Source: Cereibacter_A sp052244495 (GTDB taxonomy: Bacteria; Pseudomonadota; Alphaproteobacteria; Rhodobacterales; Rhodobacteraceae). From it: 64,000 nucleotides of DNA. The position numbers and the translations under genes were made by a program. Below the pieces are notes generated by a model that made no database searches, was not told where the DNA came from, and saw nothing but the letters and a program-made list of their open reading frames with translations. Position 1 is the first letter of the stretch. Each line of letters starts with the position of its first letter. The stretch lies in NCBI GenBank assembly GCA_052244495.1, contig JBQPXH010000004.1. One strand, written 5' to 3'. This document shows positions 24,454 through 33,400 of this stretch, one piece after another.

Positions 24454-25758
24454 TCAGCCCTCGTTCAGCCGGTCGAGCCGGGCGCGGACGGAGAGGCCAT
24501 GCGCCTCGAGGCTCTCCGAGATTGCCAGCCGCTCGGCGGCGGGACCGATGGCGCGCAACGCCGCCGGCGTCATCCGCGAGATCGTCGTGCGCTTGAGGAA
24601 ATCCATCACCGACAGCCCGCTCGAGAAGCGCGCCGAGCGCGCGGTGGGCAGGACGTGGTTCGGCCCGCCCACATAGTCGCCGATCGCCTCGGGCGTCCAG
24701 GCGCCGAGGAAGATCGCCCCCGCATGGCGGATCCTGCCCGCCAGCGCCTCGGGATCCTCCACGCAGAGCTCGAGATGCTCGGGCGCCACCCGGTCCGACA
24801 GCGCCGCCGCCTCGTCGAGATCGCGCGTCACGATCACCGCGCCGAAATCGCGCCAAGAGGCGCCCGCGATGGCCCGCCGCTCCAGCGTCTGGAGCCGCGC
24901 CTCGACCGCGCGCGCCACCGCCTGGCCGAACTCCGCGTCCGGCGTGACGAGGATCGATTGCGCGCTTTCGTCATGCTCGGCTTGGCTGAGCAGGTCGAGC
25001 GCGATCCAGTCGGGATCGTTCCCGCCGTCCGCGATCACGAGGATCTCGGACGGGCCTGCGATCATGTCGATGCCCACCCGCCCGAAGACCCGCCGCTTGG
25101 CCGCCGCCACATAGGCGTTGCCGGGACCGGTGATCTTGTCCACCGGCCGGATCGTTTCGGTCCCGTAGGCCAGCGCCGCCACCGCCTGCGCGCCGCCGAT
25201 CCGGTAGACCGCATCGACGCCCGCCAGCCGCGCGGCCAGCAGCACCAGCGGATTGACCGCGCCGCCCGGCGTCGGGCAGGCCACGACCAGCCGCTCCACC
25301 CCCGCCACCCTGGCAGGGATCGCATTCATCAGCACCGAGGAAGGATAGGAGGCAAGTCCCCCCGGCACGTAGAGCCCGGCCGAGGCGATCGGCCCCCAGC
25401 GCCAGCCGAGCGAGGCCCCCGCCTCGTCCTCCCACCGCGCATTCCCGGGCATCTGGCGCTCGTGATAGGCCCGGATTCGCTCCGCTGCCAGTTCCAGTGC
25501 GGCGCGCTCCTCCGCCGGCACCTTCGCGATCTCGGCCTCGATCTCCTCTTCCGAAAAGGCCAGCCGCTCCGGAGTCAGTTCCAGCCTGTCGAACCGCGCC
25601 GTAAGCTCGATCACCGCCGCGTCGCCCCGCGCCCGCACGTCCGCGATGATGCCCGCCACCACCGCATCCACATCCGGGCTGTCCTCGCGCTTCATGCCCA
25701 GCAGGGCGGTGAAGGCTGCCTCGAAGCCGGGCTCACGGGTATCGAGAAACTGGGGCAT
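24454..25758 (-). CDS. hisD: Histidinol dehydrogenase
   Basis: HisD oxidises histidinol to histidine in two NAD-dependent steps using zinc. The 434-residue length is standard. GPGNAYVAAAKRRVFG, DMIAGPSEILVIAD, and the catalytic VAPEHLELCVED (Glu-His pair) are visible, along with LSQAEHDESAQSILVT holding zinc-ligand residues. The gene begins the run hisD-UPF0262-phosphatase after a 257-base gap that holds a dispersed palindromic element. Confidence 0.97.
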   Translation of the reverse strand: MPQFLDTREPGFEAAFTALLGMKREDSPDVDAVVAGIIADVRARGDAAVIELTARFDRLELTPERLAFSEEEIEAEIAKVPAEERAALELAAERIRAYHERQMPGNARWEDEAGASLGWRWGPIASAGLYVPGGLASYPSSVLMNAIPARVAGVERLVVACPTPGGAVNPLVLLAARLAGVDAVYRIGGAQAVAALAYGTETIRPVDKITGPGNAYVAAAKRRVFGRVGIDMIAGPSEILVIADGGNDPDWIALDLLSQAEHDESAQSILVTPDAEFGQAVARAVEARLQTLERRAIAGASWRDFGAVIVTRDLDEAAALSDRVAPEHLELCVEDPEALAGRIRHAGAIFLGAWTPEAIGDYVGGPNHVLPTARSARFSSGLSVMDFLKRTTISRMTPAALRAIGPAAERLAISESLEAHGLSVRARLDRLNEG

Positions 25759-25922
25759 GACGGAACTCCTTGGCTGAGCCTCCCTTAGCGCGCATCCCCC
25801 CCTGCCTCAAGCGCCACGCCCGGCACCAAGGGTGACACTTTCGCACGAGACGCCAGGGCGCGCCCGCTTCGGCTCGCCCCGAGCCGTCGAGAGGCGCAGC
25901 GCAAGCCGGCACGCCCGCTCCA

Positions 25923-25993
25923 TCCCTCTTGCCAGAATATCCTCGGGGGAGTGTGTGGCCGCGAGGCCGGGCCCCGGGGGCGGACAGCCCCCG
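25923..25993 (-). repeat. Dispersed double-hairpin palindromic element, copy 2
   Basis: In inverse orientation to copy 1 at 10150, this has GGGGGC (25976-25981) paired with GCCCCC (25987-25992), a second smaller hairpin (GGCC-GCGA-GGCC), and the same CCCCCGAGGATATT core (25936-25949 on the minus strand) followed by a purine-rich tail. It lies between DUF2948 and hisD. The middle is diverged relative to copy 1. Confidence 0.65.
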
Positions 25994-26015
25994 CCTCACC
26001 CTCGGCCGCAGGCCG

Positions 26016-26495
26016 TCAGTCGCGGTGCTCTGGCGCCCGGCCCGACGGAGCCGCATAGGGCCGCGTCACATCCTTGAGCGTCACGTCCAGGGCCTCGACC
26101 TCCAACGCCACCGCGCCGTCGCCCGCGAGCACGAGCATCACCCGCCCGCCGCCATCCGTGCCCGGCTCGAAGGCGACCGAGAGCACCGAAAGCACGAGAT
26201 CCCGGTCCTTCCGGTCGAAGCCCTGAGTTCGCGCCGAGAGCACGCCATCGACCGCCAGCACGGACTGCACCCGCTCGTAGGGCCGGCGTTCGCGCTCGGC
26301 GGCCTCGCGGTCCTCCCAGCGGAAGCGGTTCACGAGCAGGGCAAAGCGCCGTTTGCGCGGCAGCCAGCGCATCTCGTTCACGGGAAAGACCGCATCCTGC
26401 ACCAGTGCCGAGAGCACTCCCAGATCCTCGGGCGTCTCCGCGCCGAGATAGAGCGGCGCCTCGCCTCCGGCGTCCTCGAACCGCGCATCCGTCAT
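26016..26495 (-). CDS. DUF2948 family protein
   Basis: The 159-residue product (YLGAETPEDLGVLSALVQDA, then EMRWLPRKRRFALLVNRFRW) matches DUF2948, an alphaproteobacterial family of unknown function usually next to murA. Its ATG overlaps the murA stop (TGATG), so it is translated with murA. No signal peptide or membrane segment is present. A palindromic repeat follows the stop. Confidence 0.88.
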   Translation of the reverse strand: MTDARFEDAGGEAPLYLGAETPEDLGVLSALVQDAVFPVNEMRWLPRKRRFALLVNRFRWEDREAAERERRPYERVQSVLAVDGVLSARTQGFDRKDRDLVLSVLSVAFEPGTDGGGRVMLVLAGDGAVALEVEALDVTLKDVTRPYAAPSGRAPEHRD

Positions 26496-27763
26496 CAGCC
26501 GGGGATCCTCCTGATCTGCGCGCCACAGGCGCTCAGCTTCTCTTCCACCCTCTCATAGCCGCGGTCGAGGTGATAGACCCGGCTCACGATGGTCTCGCCC
26601 TCGGCAGCGAGGCCGGCGAGGATGAGGCTCACCGAGGCGCGCAGGTCGGTGGCCATCACCGGCGCCCCGCGCAGCTTCTCGACGCCGGTCACCGTTGCCG
26701 TGCCGCCATGGACCTCGATCCGCGCGCCCATCCGGGTGAGTTCCGGCGCATGCATGAAGCGGTTCTCGAAGATCCTCTCCTCGAGCACCGAGGTGCCCTC
26801 GGCGGTGCAGAGAAGCGCCATCATCTGCGCCTGAAGGTCGGTCGGGAAGCCCGGGAAGGGCTCGGTCGTCACGTCCACCGCCTTGACGCGGCCGTTCCGG
26901 CGCGCGACGCGCAAGCCGCGGTCGGTCTCCTCGACCGAGATGCCGGCCGCGTCGAGCTTCTCGCAGAAGGCGCCCACCAGCTCGATCCGCCCGCCGAGCA
27001 GTTCCACGTCACCGCCGCAGATCGCGGGGGCGAGCATGTAGGTGCCGAGTTCGATCCGGTCGGTGACGACCGGGTGGGTCGCCCCGCCCAGCCGGTCCAC
27101 GCCCTGCACCGTGATCGTCGACGTGCCCTCGCCCTCGATCTGGGCCCCCATCCGCCGCAGGCAGCGGGCGAGGTCCACGATCTCTGGCTCGCGCGCCGCA
27201 TTCTCGAGCACCGTCGTTCCCTTGGCGAGGGTCGCGGCCATCAGCGCATTCTCGGTCGCGCCCACCGAGACGAGGGGGAAGACCACCCGCGCGCCCTTCA
27301 GCCCGCCCGCCGGGGCCCTGGCGTGGATATAGCCGTCGCGCAGGTCGAGCTCGGCCCCCATCGCCTCGAGCGCCTTCAGATGCAGGTCGACGGGCCGCGC
27401 ACCGATGGCGCAGCCGCCCGGCAGCGAGACGACCGCATGGCCATCGCGGGCGAGCATCGGCCCCAGCACGAGGATCGAGGCCCGCATCTTCCGCACGATG
27501 TCGTAATCCGCCCGATGATCGGTCAGCGCATGCGACGAGAGCGCCAGCACCTGCCCGCCCTGCAGGCTCGCGACCTCTGCCCCGAGCGACTGGAGAAGCT
27601 GCGTCATCGTGCGGATGTCCGACAGCCGCGGCGCATTCGTCAGCGTCAGCGGCTCGTCCGACAGGAGCGTCGCCGGCATCAGTGCGAGACAGGCGTTCTT
27701 CGCCCCCGCGATCGGGATCTGCCCATGCAGTTCCCCGTTGCCCTTCACCAGAATCGAATCCAT
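26495..27763 (-). CDS. murA: UDP-N-acetylglucosamine 1-carboxyvinyltransferase
   Basis: MurA catalyses the first committed step of peptidoglycan synthesis, transferring enolpyruvate to UDP-GlcNAc. The 422-residue protein has the catalytic cysteine in LPGGCAIGARPVDLHL (fosfomycin target, near residue 117), GAKNACLALMPATLL at the N-terminus and EPFPGFPTDLQAQMMAL near the C-terminal half. It lies 10 bases downstream of a small conserved gene and overlaps DUF2948. Confidence 0.97.
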   Translation of the reverse strand: MDSILVKGNGELHGQIPIAGAKNACLALMPATLLSDEPLTLTNAPRLSDIRTMTQLLQSLGAEVASLQGGQVLALSSHALTDHRADYDIVRKMRASILVLGPMLARDGHAVVSLPGGCAIGARPVDLHLKALEAMGAELDLRDGYIHARAPAGGLKGARVVFPLVSVGATENALMAATLAKGTTVLENAAREPEIVDLARCLRRMGAQIEGEGTSTITVQGVDRLGGATHPVVTDRIELGTYMLAPAICGGDVELLGGRIELVGAFCEKLDAAGISVEETDRGLRVARRNGRVKAVDVTTEPFPGFPTDLQAQMMALLCTAEGTSVLEERIFENRFMHAPELTRMGARIEVHGGTATVTGVEKLRGAPVMATDLRASVSLILAGLAAEGETIVSRVYHLDRGYERVEEKLSACGAQIRRIPG

Positions 27764-27773
27764 CCGCCCGCCC

Positions 27774-27968
27774 TCATTCCGGCGCGTCTTCGGATCCCGC
27801 CTCGCGGGCCGCGCGCGCCTTTGCCTGTGCCTTGCGCCGGGCCATATTGGCCTTCAGCGCCGCCTTCAACCGGTCTTCGCGGCTCTCTGCCGCAGGCCCC
27901 TTTCGACCCGGCGGAGCGTCGCCGCCTTCCGCGCCCTGCCGCGCCTGATCTTTCGCCTTTTCGCTCAT
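27774..27968 (-). CDS. Small conserved basic protein of unknown function
   Basis: The 64-residue product is highly charged, with ESREDRLKAALKANMARRKA and QAKARAAREAGSED predicting one basic helix. Similar small proteins sit before murA in related genomes (recalled). A good start is available at 27968 (MSEKAKDQARQG) with CGAAAGGCCCC upstream. It is 10 bases before murA. No function is assigned. Confidence 0.7.
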   Translation of the reverse strand: MSEKAKDQARQGAEGGDAPPGRKGPAAESREDRLKAALKANMARRKAQAKARAAREAGSEDAPE

Positions 27969-28012
27969 GGGGCCTTTCGTAGCGCAGCGGCAAAAAAGCG
28001 TCCAGTTGGGCC

Positions 28013-28041
28013 TTGCACGACGATCCGATTGCGTCTAATGA
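28013..28041 (+). promoter_or_regulatory. Promoter of tRNA-Thr
   Basis: TTGCAC (28013-28018) and TAATGA (28036-28041) are 17 bases apart and lie 44 bases upstream of the mature tRNA-Thr 5' end. Both hexamers are close to the sigma-70 consensus. Confidence 0.6.
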
Positions 28042-28084
28042 CCCGCCACGCCCGGCGGCGCCTCTCGGATGCCGCGGCAGTCGG

Positions 28085-28159
<75 letters not shown>

Positions 28160-28611
28160 TTCCCCTTTCTGGAAACGGCAAGATCAGGCGATCGTGCGCT
28201 CGCTCAAACGCTAGGTGCCGGCGCGCGGCGTTCAGGAAGACTGACCCGTCATGGCGTTTCCGACAAGGGACGTTGCAGAGCGACGCCGACCGCAACCTGC
28301 CTGCCGGAGGAGCGGTGCGTGGCCCATCTCGCTGCACCACCTGCGGCGATCCGCGCCTTTGCGCGACTCCGGGCGGCGTGCGATCTTCCCCTGGTGAGAA
28401 AGTGACATTGTGCAGGTAAACCCTGCCGGACCCGCCCTCAGGGGCCAGAGTGTCCGGTGGCGCGCCCCGAGGGGCGCGAGAGCGGGGTGGCCGGTCCCGG
28501 GGCGGACCGGCACCCCGCACAGGTCTTTTCGCCATCCCGGCCTGAACCGCCGCAAGTAAGGCTGGCATTTTCCGCAACTTCCGGCAATCTGACCGGAAGG
28601 GCGCGAGGGGA
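28160..28611 (+). other. Intergenic region without a recognised gene; two strong hairpins near its end
   Basis: I see no convincing coding sequence in these 452 bases between tRNA-Thr and the histidine kinase. Near the end are an 8-bp hairpin (CGCGCCCC 28461-28468 with GGGGCGCG 28471-28478) and a larger one (28482-28497 with 28504-28518; 15 bp, one bulged base, 6-base loop). They could be a termination/attenuation region or a structured leader for the kinase. Confidence 0.5.
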
Positions 28612-30258
28612 GTGTCGGGGTTCGGATTGTCCGCTTTCAGGGGAAGTGACGCGCGGGCGCCACTCTGGCTGGTCCTGCCACTCGTGTGCGCGGGTTATTT
28701 CCTTGCGGGCAGGCTCGGCATCGCAACGGGCATGCCACCGACCGGCACGGTCGTGCTCTGGCCGCCGAATGCCGTCCTGCTGACCGGACTTCTCTTCAGC
28801 GCACCGCGCCACTGGCCGGTCCTCCTGGCAGGCGGACTCTCTGCCGAAGTCGCGGTTGACTGGCAGTCGCTGCCCGTGCCGTGGGCGCTCGCCTTCGGCC
28901 TTGTCAACGCATTTGAATCCACCTTCGCCGCCGTGCTCCTCCGGCGCCTCGCCGCAGGCACCGTGCGGATCGACGGCCTGGCCTCCTTCGTCCGCTTCGT
29001 CCTGCTCGCCCCGGTGGTAGCCTCCGCGACCGCGGCACTCGCCGGCGCTTTCGTGATCAAGCTGCGCTTCCCCGAGATCGGCTACCTTCACTACTGGCGG
29101 GTGTTCTGGCTCGGCGACGCTCTCGGCGTGCTGCTCGTCGGCACGACGCTGCTCGTCTGGCTCGCGCCGCGCGATCCTCCGCGACGGATGCCGCGACTTC
29201 GGCAGGCCGAGGCGCTCACCCTCGCCGTCTGTCTCTTTGCAGCTTCGGCCCTGTCGTTGCGGATCGAGTCGAACCTCGGCCACCTCTACCTTCTCTTCCC
29301 GCTTCTGGTCTGGACGGCGCTGCGCTTCCGGATGGAAGGTGCGACGCTGGCCGTGCTCTCGATGACCTCCGTCGCGATCTGGGCCATGCTGGAAGGTCGC
29401 GGCCCCTTCACGCTGCTGGCGGGCATCGACCGTGTTGCCGCGATGCAGGTGCTGATTGCGGTCGTGGCGCTTTCGACCTTCATGCTTGCCGCCGCCGCAG
29501 ACGAGCGTCGGCGCGTCACACGGCGCCTGCAGCAGTCCGTCCGCGAGCTTCAGCAGGCGCGCTCGGACCTCGAGCGCGTGAACGCCGATCTTGACGGCAT
29601 CGTGACCGAGCGAACACGGGCGCTCCGCAGCACGCTCGACAGGAACGAGATGCTGCTGCGCGAGGTGCATCACCGGGTGAAGAACAACCTCCAGCTCGTC
29701 TCCAGCCTCGTGGCCCTTCAGCGACGCGGTGTGCAAGAGCCGGAGATGCGGGACCGACTGCTCCGCATCCAGGGACAGATTGCGGCCATCGCCAAGACCT
29801 ACGACCTCCTCCACCGGCTCGGCGGCAGCGAGACGGTCGATTTCGGCCCCTTCGTGCCGGCGCTCTGCGAGGCGATCCAGGAGGCGGAAGGCGGGCGCGC
29901 GCGGATCGAAGCAGAGGTTGAAGGCAGCACCGAGGTCTCGGCAGACAGCGCGATCGCCCTGTCGCTGGCGATCAACGAGCTGGTGACGAACGCGCTGAAG
30001 CACGCCGGCAGCGCCCCCTCCGTCCGTGTAACCTGCCGGAGCGACGCGCGCGACCTGGTGCTGACGGTCGAGGATGACGGCCCAGGCCTGCCGGACGGCT
30101 TCGACCTTCTCGCACAAGCAGGCTTCGGCGTGCGGATGGTCGCGAGCCTGATCGCTCAGGCGAACGGCACCATCGCCACTCCGCGCCGCTCGGGTGGCGC
30201 ATCCATCGAGATCCGGGTCCCCGCCTCTCGCGAGGCCGCCGTGACAGAGCCGGCCTGA
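28612..30258 (+). CDS. MASE1 membrane sensor histidine kinase (HisKA_2/HWE type)
   Basis: The 548-residue protein has an N-terminal MASE1 domain of about eight membrane helices (LWLVLPLVCAGYFLAGRLGI, then MPPTGTVVLWPPNAVLL). A coiled-coil linker (about residues 300-345) precedes a HisKA_2 dimerisation domain with LREVHHRVKNNLQLVSSL, phospho-acceptor His 353/354. An HATPase domain has INELVTNALKHA, EDDGPGLPDGFD and GFGVRMVASL. The start is GTG 28612 with GGAAGG about ten bases upstream. MASE1 usually occurs with GGDEF output, so this pairing is less common. No response regulator is adjacent, so it is an orphan kinase. It is convergent with thiX. Confidence 0.88.
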   Translation: MSGFGLSAFRGSDARAPLWLVLPLVCAGYFLAGRLGIATGMPPTGTVVLWPPNAVLLTGLLFSAPRHWPVLLAGGLSAEVAVDWQSLPVPWALAFGLVNAFESTFAAVLLRRLAAGTVRIDGLASFVRFVLLAPVVASATAALAGAFVIKLRFPEIGYLHYWRVFWLGDALGVLLVGTTLLVWLAPRDPPRRMPRLRQAEALTLAVCLFAASALSLRIESNLGHLYLLFPLLVWTALRFRMEGATLAVLSMTSVAIWAMLEGRGPFTLLAGIDRVAAMQVLIAVVALSTFMLAAAADERRRVTRRLQQSVRELQQARSDLERVNADLDGIVTERTRALRSTLDRNEMLLREVHHRVKNNLQLVSSLVALQRRGVQEPEMRDRLLRIQGQIAAIAKTYDLLHRLGGSETVDFGPFVPALCEAIQEAEGGRARIEAEVEGSTEVSADSAIALSLAINELVTNALKHAGSAPSVRVTCRSDARDLVLTVEDDGPGLPDGFDLLAQAGFGVRMVASLIAQANGTIATPRRSGGASIEIRVPASREAAVTEPA

Positions 30259-30271
30259 CGCCCCTCGCACG

Positions 30272-30988
30272 TCACAGGCCGAACCTCCGCAGGCAGAGGT
30301 CCGTCGCGGCCCTTAGAGTGATCGTCATGGCGGCCAGGACGGCCAGTGCGGCAAACATCAGATCCGTCTTCATGCGTGCATTCGCGAGCAGCATCAGATG
30401 GCCGAGTCCCGTGGAAGAGCCCACCCATTCCCCGATCACCGCCCCGATCGGCGCGTAGACCGCGGCGATCCGCAAGGCGGCGGCCAGATGCGGCAGAGCA
30501 TGCGGCAGGCGCAGCCAGAGAAGCTCGCGCCAGCGCGAGGCCGCGGCCAGCCGTGCGAGGTCCAAAGACGCATCGGGCGTGGCGCGCAGCCCGTCGTGAA
30601 GCGCCGAAGCCACCGGGAAGAAGGTGATGAGGACCACCACCGCCACTTTCGAGCCCATCCCGTAGCCGAGCCAGAGCGTCAGGATCGGCGCCAGCGCGAA
30701 GACCGGCACGGCCTGACTGAGAAGGAGGAGCGGCCGCAGGATCCGCTCGATCCGCGGCGACAACGCCGTCGCAAGCCCCGCAGCCAGCCCCATCAAGATG
30801 CCGAAGGCGAGACCGAGCGCGATCTCGGCCGCAGTCGCAGCAGCATTTCCCAGAAGCATCATGTGATTGGAGACAAGTGCGACCGCGACCGCCCAGGGTC
30901 CGGGCAGGATGTAGGGCGGCACCGCCGTCAGGCTGACCGCCACTTGCCAGAGCGCCAGCAATGCAAGGCCCGTTCCCAGCGCCCTCAT
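30272..30988 (-). CDS. thiX: ABC transporter permease for thiamine pyrimidine precursor
   Basis: The 238-residue integral membrane protein has about six helices and a BPD-type permease signature (EIALGLAFGILMGLAAGLAT; the cytoplasmic EAA loop around DLARLAAASRWRELLWLRLP). It is the last gene of the thi operon, coupled by ATGA to the ATPase gene. ThiXYZ transporters import HMP or formyl-aminopyrimidine for thiamine salvage (family knowledge); the assignment rests on operon context and the TPP riboswitch. Confidence 0.88.
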   Translation of the reverse strand: MRALGTGLALLALWQVAVSLTAVPPYILPGPWAVAVALVSNHMMLLGNAAATAAEIALGLAFGILMGLAAGLATALSPRIERILRPLLLLSQAVPVFALAPILTLWLGYGMGSKVAVVVLITFFPVASALHDGLRATPDASLDLARLAAASRWRELLWLRLPHALPHLAAALRIAAVYAPIGAVIGEWVGSSTGLGHLMLLANARMKTDLMFAALAVLAAMTITLRAATDLCLRRFGL

Positions 30989-31665
30989 GTCACGAGCCGC
31001 GTCATCAGTTCCTCCGCCGCGGCCGCGAGCGACGGAAGCGACCGCGGCACCCGCCCGTCCGGCAGAGTCACGGGACGCAGGGCGCCCTCCTCCAGCAGCC
31101 AGATCCGGTCGCCGAGGCGCAGCGCCTCCATCGGATCATGGGTCACCATCAGCACGGCGACACCCGCAAGCCGTTCCAAAGCCAGGTCCTGCATCCGCCG
31201 CCGCGTGCCAGCATCGAGTGCCGAGAAGGGCTCGTCCAGCAGCGCGAGCGGCGCCTCTGCCATCAGCGCCCGCGCAAGCGCCACGCGCTGGCGCTGCCCA
31301 CCCGAGAGGCTTCCCGGAAGCCGCGCCTCCTGACCGCCGAGGCCGACCGAAGCCAGAAGCTCCCGCGCCCGGACCGCATCGGCAGGCAGGCCTGCGAGCC
31401 TCTGCCCTAGGAGCACATTGCCAAGAAGGCTCGATCGCTCCTGCAGCAGGTCCTGCTGTGCCATCCAGGCGACGCGCCGCGGCGCGGTCACCTGCCCCTC
31501 GAAGTGCGCGCCGGTCGGCAGGCCGGCCAGGAGCCGCAGGATCGTGCTCTTCCCTGCACCCGATGCGCCCAGCAGGCAGGTCCAGCCGGGATCGAGCGAC
31601 AGGGCGATGTCACGAAAGAGCGGCCGGGCGCCCAGCCATGCGGATCCTGCGATCCCGTAGCCCAT
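30985..31665 (-). CDS. thiZ: ABC transporter ATP-binding protein for thiamine pyrimidine precursor
   Basis: The 226-residue ATPase has Walker A LGASGAGKST (residues 33-42), the Q-loop WMAQQDLL, signature LSGGQRQRVALARAL and Walker B LALLDEPFSALD, ending with the switch TVTHD-like MVTHDP. Short length is typical for NitT/TauT/ThiZ-type ATPases. The start at 31665 overlaps the thiY stop (TGATG) and the end overlaps thiX by four bases. It energises ThiXY. Confidence 0.9.
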   Translation of the reverse strand: MGYGIAGSAWLGARPLFRDIALSLDPGWTCLLGASGAGKSTILRLLAGLPTGAHFEGQVTAPRRVAWMAQQDLLQERSSLLGNVLLGQRLAGLPADAVRARELLASVGLGGQEARLPGSLSGGQRQRVALARALMAEAPLALLDEPFSALDAGTRRRMQDLALERLAGVAVLMVTHDPMEALRLGDRIWLLEEGALRPVTLPDGRVPRSLPSLAAAAEELMTRLVT

Positions 31666-32600
31666 CAGGGCGCGGCGGCCGAAAGATCGACCGCCACCGC
31701 CGCCACCTCCGGAGCCTCGGGGATCAGGCCGACCTCGGCCATGTAGCGGCCGAACTCCGCATAGCGCCCGGCGTCGAGCGCCATGGGATGCGCCGCGAAA
31801 TGCGGGATCGTGTCGCTCCATGCGGCGGCGTTCAGCGCGTCGTCGACCTCGCGCGCCCAGCCGCGGAAGACCTCCCAGGCTTCTTCAGGATGGTCCGAGA
31901 TCCAGCCCGCCGCACGCTCGGTGACCTTCAGGAAGGCGGCCACGGCCTCCGGGTCCATCCGCTCCGGATTGGCGACATAGATCAGCTCGTCATAGGCCGG
32001 CACGCCGTTCTCCTCGGGCAGGAAGCAACGCCCCTCGGATCCGGCGGCGGCGATCTGGTGCAGCTCGAAGTTGCGGAAGGCGCCCGCCACGGCATCGACC
32101 TGACCGCTCGCCAGCGCGGGTGTGAGGGCGAAGTTCACGTTCACGAACTCCACCTCCTCGGGCGCGACCCCGTTCGTGCGCAGCATCGTGTGCAGCAGCG
32201 CCTCCTCGATGCCCGCGACCGAGAAGCCCACCTTGCGCCCCTTCAGGTCGGCCAGCCCCTGCACCGGACCCTCCGCCTTCGCCATCACGCAGTAGAGCGG
32301 GCTTTCCACCAGCGTGCCGACCCGCACCAGCGGCAGCCCCTCGGCATGCTGCAGGTAGAGCTGCGGCTGGTAGGTGATCGCGATGTCCGCCTGACCGGAG
32401 GCCGCCATCTTGGGGGGATCCGCCGGATCCGCTGGCGCCACGATCTCGACCTCGAGTCCCGCCTCATCGAACCAGCCCTGTCGCTCGGCCACGATGATCG
32501 GGCCATGATCGGGGTTCACGAACCAGTCGAGCGCGACGGTCAGCGGTTCGGCCATCGCCGGCACCGGCAGGAGCAGGGCAAGAAGGGCTGCAGCTTTCAT
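31665..32600 (-). CDS. thiY: Periplasmic substrate-binding protein for thiamine pyrimidine precursor
   Basis: The 311-residue NMT1/THI5-like protein has a signal peptide (MKAAALLALLLPVPAMAEPL) and the family start VALDWFVNPDHGPIIVAERQ. GQADIAITYQPQL and FRNFELHQIAAAG fit the pyrimidine-binding fold. Members deliver HMP or N-formyl-aminomethylpyrimidine to ThiXZ. It follows thiD by two bases and overlaps thiZ. Confidence 0.9.
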   Translation of the reverse strand: MKAAALLALLLPVPAMAEPLTVALDWFVNPDHGPIIVAERQGWFDEAGLEVEIVAPADPADPPKMAASGQADIAITYQPQLYLQHAEGLPLVRVGTLVESPLYCVMAKAEGPVQGLADLKGRKVGFSVAGIEEALLHTMLRTNGVAPEEVEFVNVNFALTPALASGQVDAVAGAFRNFELHQIAAAGSEGRCFLPEENGVPAYDELIYVANPERMDPEAVAAFLKVTERAAGWISDHPEEAWEVFRGWAREVDDALNAAAWSDTIPHFAAHPMALDAGRYAEFGRYMAEVGLIPEAPEVAAVAVDLSAAAP

Positions 32601-32602
32601 CT

Positions 32603-33400
32603 TCAGGTCCTCAGCATGTAGAAATGATCGGTCGGCCCGTGGCCGCTTCCGACCGAGAGGGCATGGCCGCCTTCGATGGCGCGCGAGACATAGGCCTTGG
32701 CGGCGCGGCAGGCGGCGAGCGGATCGCCCGTCAGCGCAACCTGCGTGGCCAGTGCCGACGAGAGCGTGCAGCCCGTCCCGTGCGTGTTCCGCGTGTCGGT
32801 GCGCGGGCTTACCAGCCACTCGGCGCGCGTGGCATCAAGGTAGAGGTCCGGGCAGTCCTCGCCCGCCAGATGCCCGCCCTTGAGCAGCACCGCCTGCGGC
32901 CCGAGCGCGAGCAGCGCGCGCGCCTGACGCTCCATCCCGCAGCGATCGGCCACTTCGGCCTCGCCCAGCAGGTCCGCGGCCTCGGGCAGGTTGGGCGTGA
33001 CGATCCGCGCCAGCGGCAGGAGCCTGCGGCGCAATGCCTCCACCGCTTCGGCGGCGAGCAACCGGTCGCCACCCTTGGCCACCATCACCGGATCGAGCAC
33101 CACCGGCGCGTCCCTGGTTGCCAGAGCCTCGGCCACCGCCTCGGTGGTCTCCGCGGTGCCGAGCATGCCGATCTTCACCGCATCCACGCGCACATCCGCG
33201 AAAATCGCGCTTATCTGCGCCGTCACGAAGCCGGGCGGGACGAGTTCTATGCCCGTGACACCGCGCGTGTTCTGCGCCGTCAGGGCCGTCAGCACCGCCA
33301 TGCCATAGCCGCCGTTGGCCCCGATGGCCTTGATGTCGGCCTGAATGCCGGCGCCGCCCGAAGGATCCGAGCCTGCGATGGAGAGGATGTTCGGGATCAT
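32603..33400 (-). CDS. thiD: Hydroxymethylpyrimidine/phosphomethylpyrimidine kinase
   Basis: ThiD phosphorylates HMP to HMP-phosphate and then HMP-diphosphate. The 265-residue ribokinase-fold protein begins NILSIAGSDPSGGAGIQADI (substrate loop) and has DPVMVAKGGDRLL, VLLKGGHL and the catalytic anion hole NTHGTGCTLSSALA. The start at 33400 overlaps thiE by four bases. Confidence 0.96.
   Translation of the reverse strand: MIPNILSIAGSDPSGGAGIQADIKAIGANGGYGMAVLTALTAQNTRGVTGIELVPPGFVTAQISAIFADVRVDAVKIGMLGTAETTEAVAEALATRDAPVVLDPVMVAKGGDRLLAAEAVEALRRRLLPLARIVTPNLPEAADLLGEAEVADRCGMERQARALLALGPQAVLLKGGHLAGEDCPDLYLDATRAEWLVSPRTDTRNTHGTGCTLSSALATQVALTGDPLAACRAAKAYVSRAIEGGHALSVGSGHGPTDHFYMLRT

Noticed and set aside
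28160..28611. Small open frames after tRNA-Thr suggesting a mobile-element remnant at the tRNA
   Set aside because: No integrase or transposase motif and no direct repeat of the tRNA 3' end was found.
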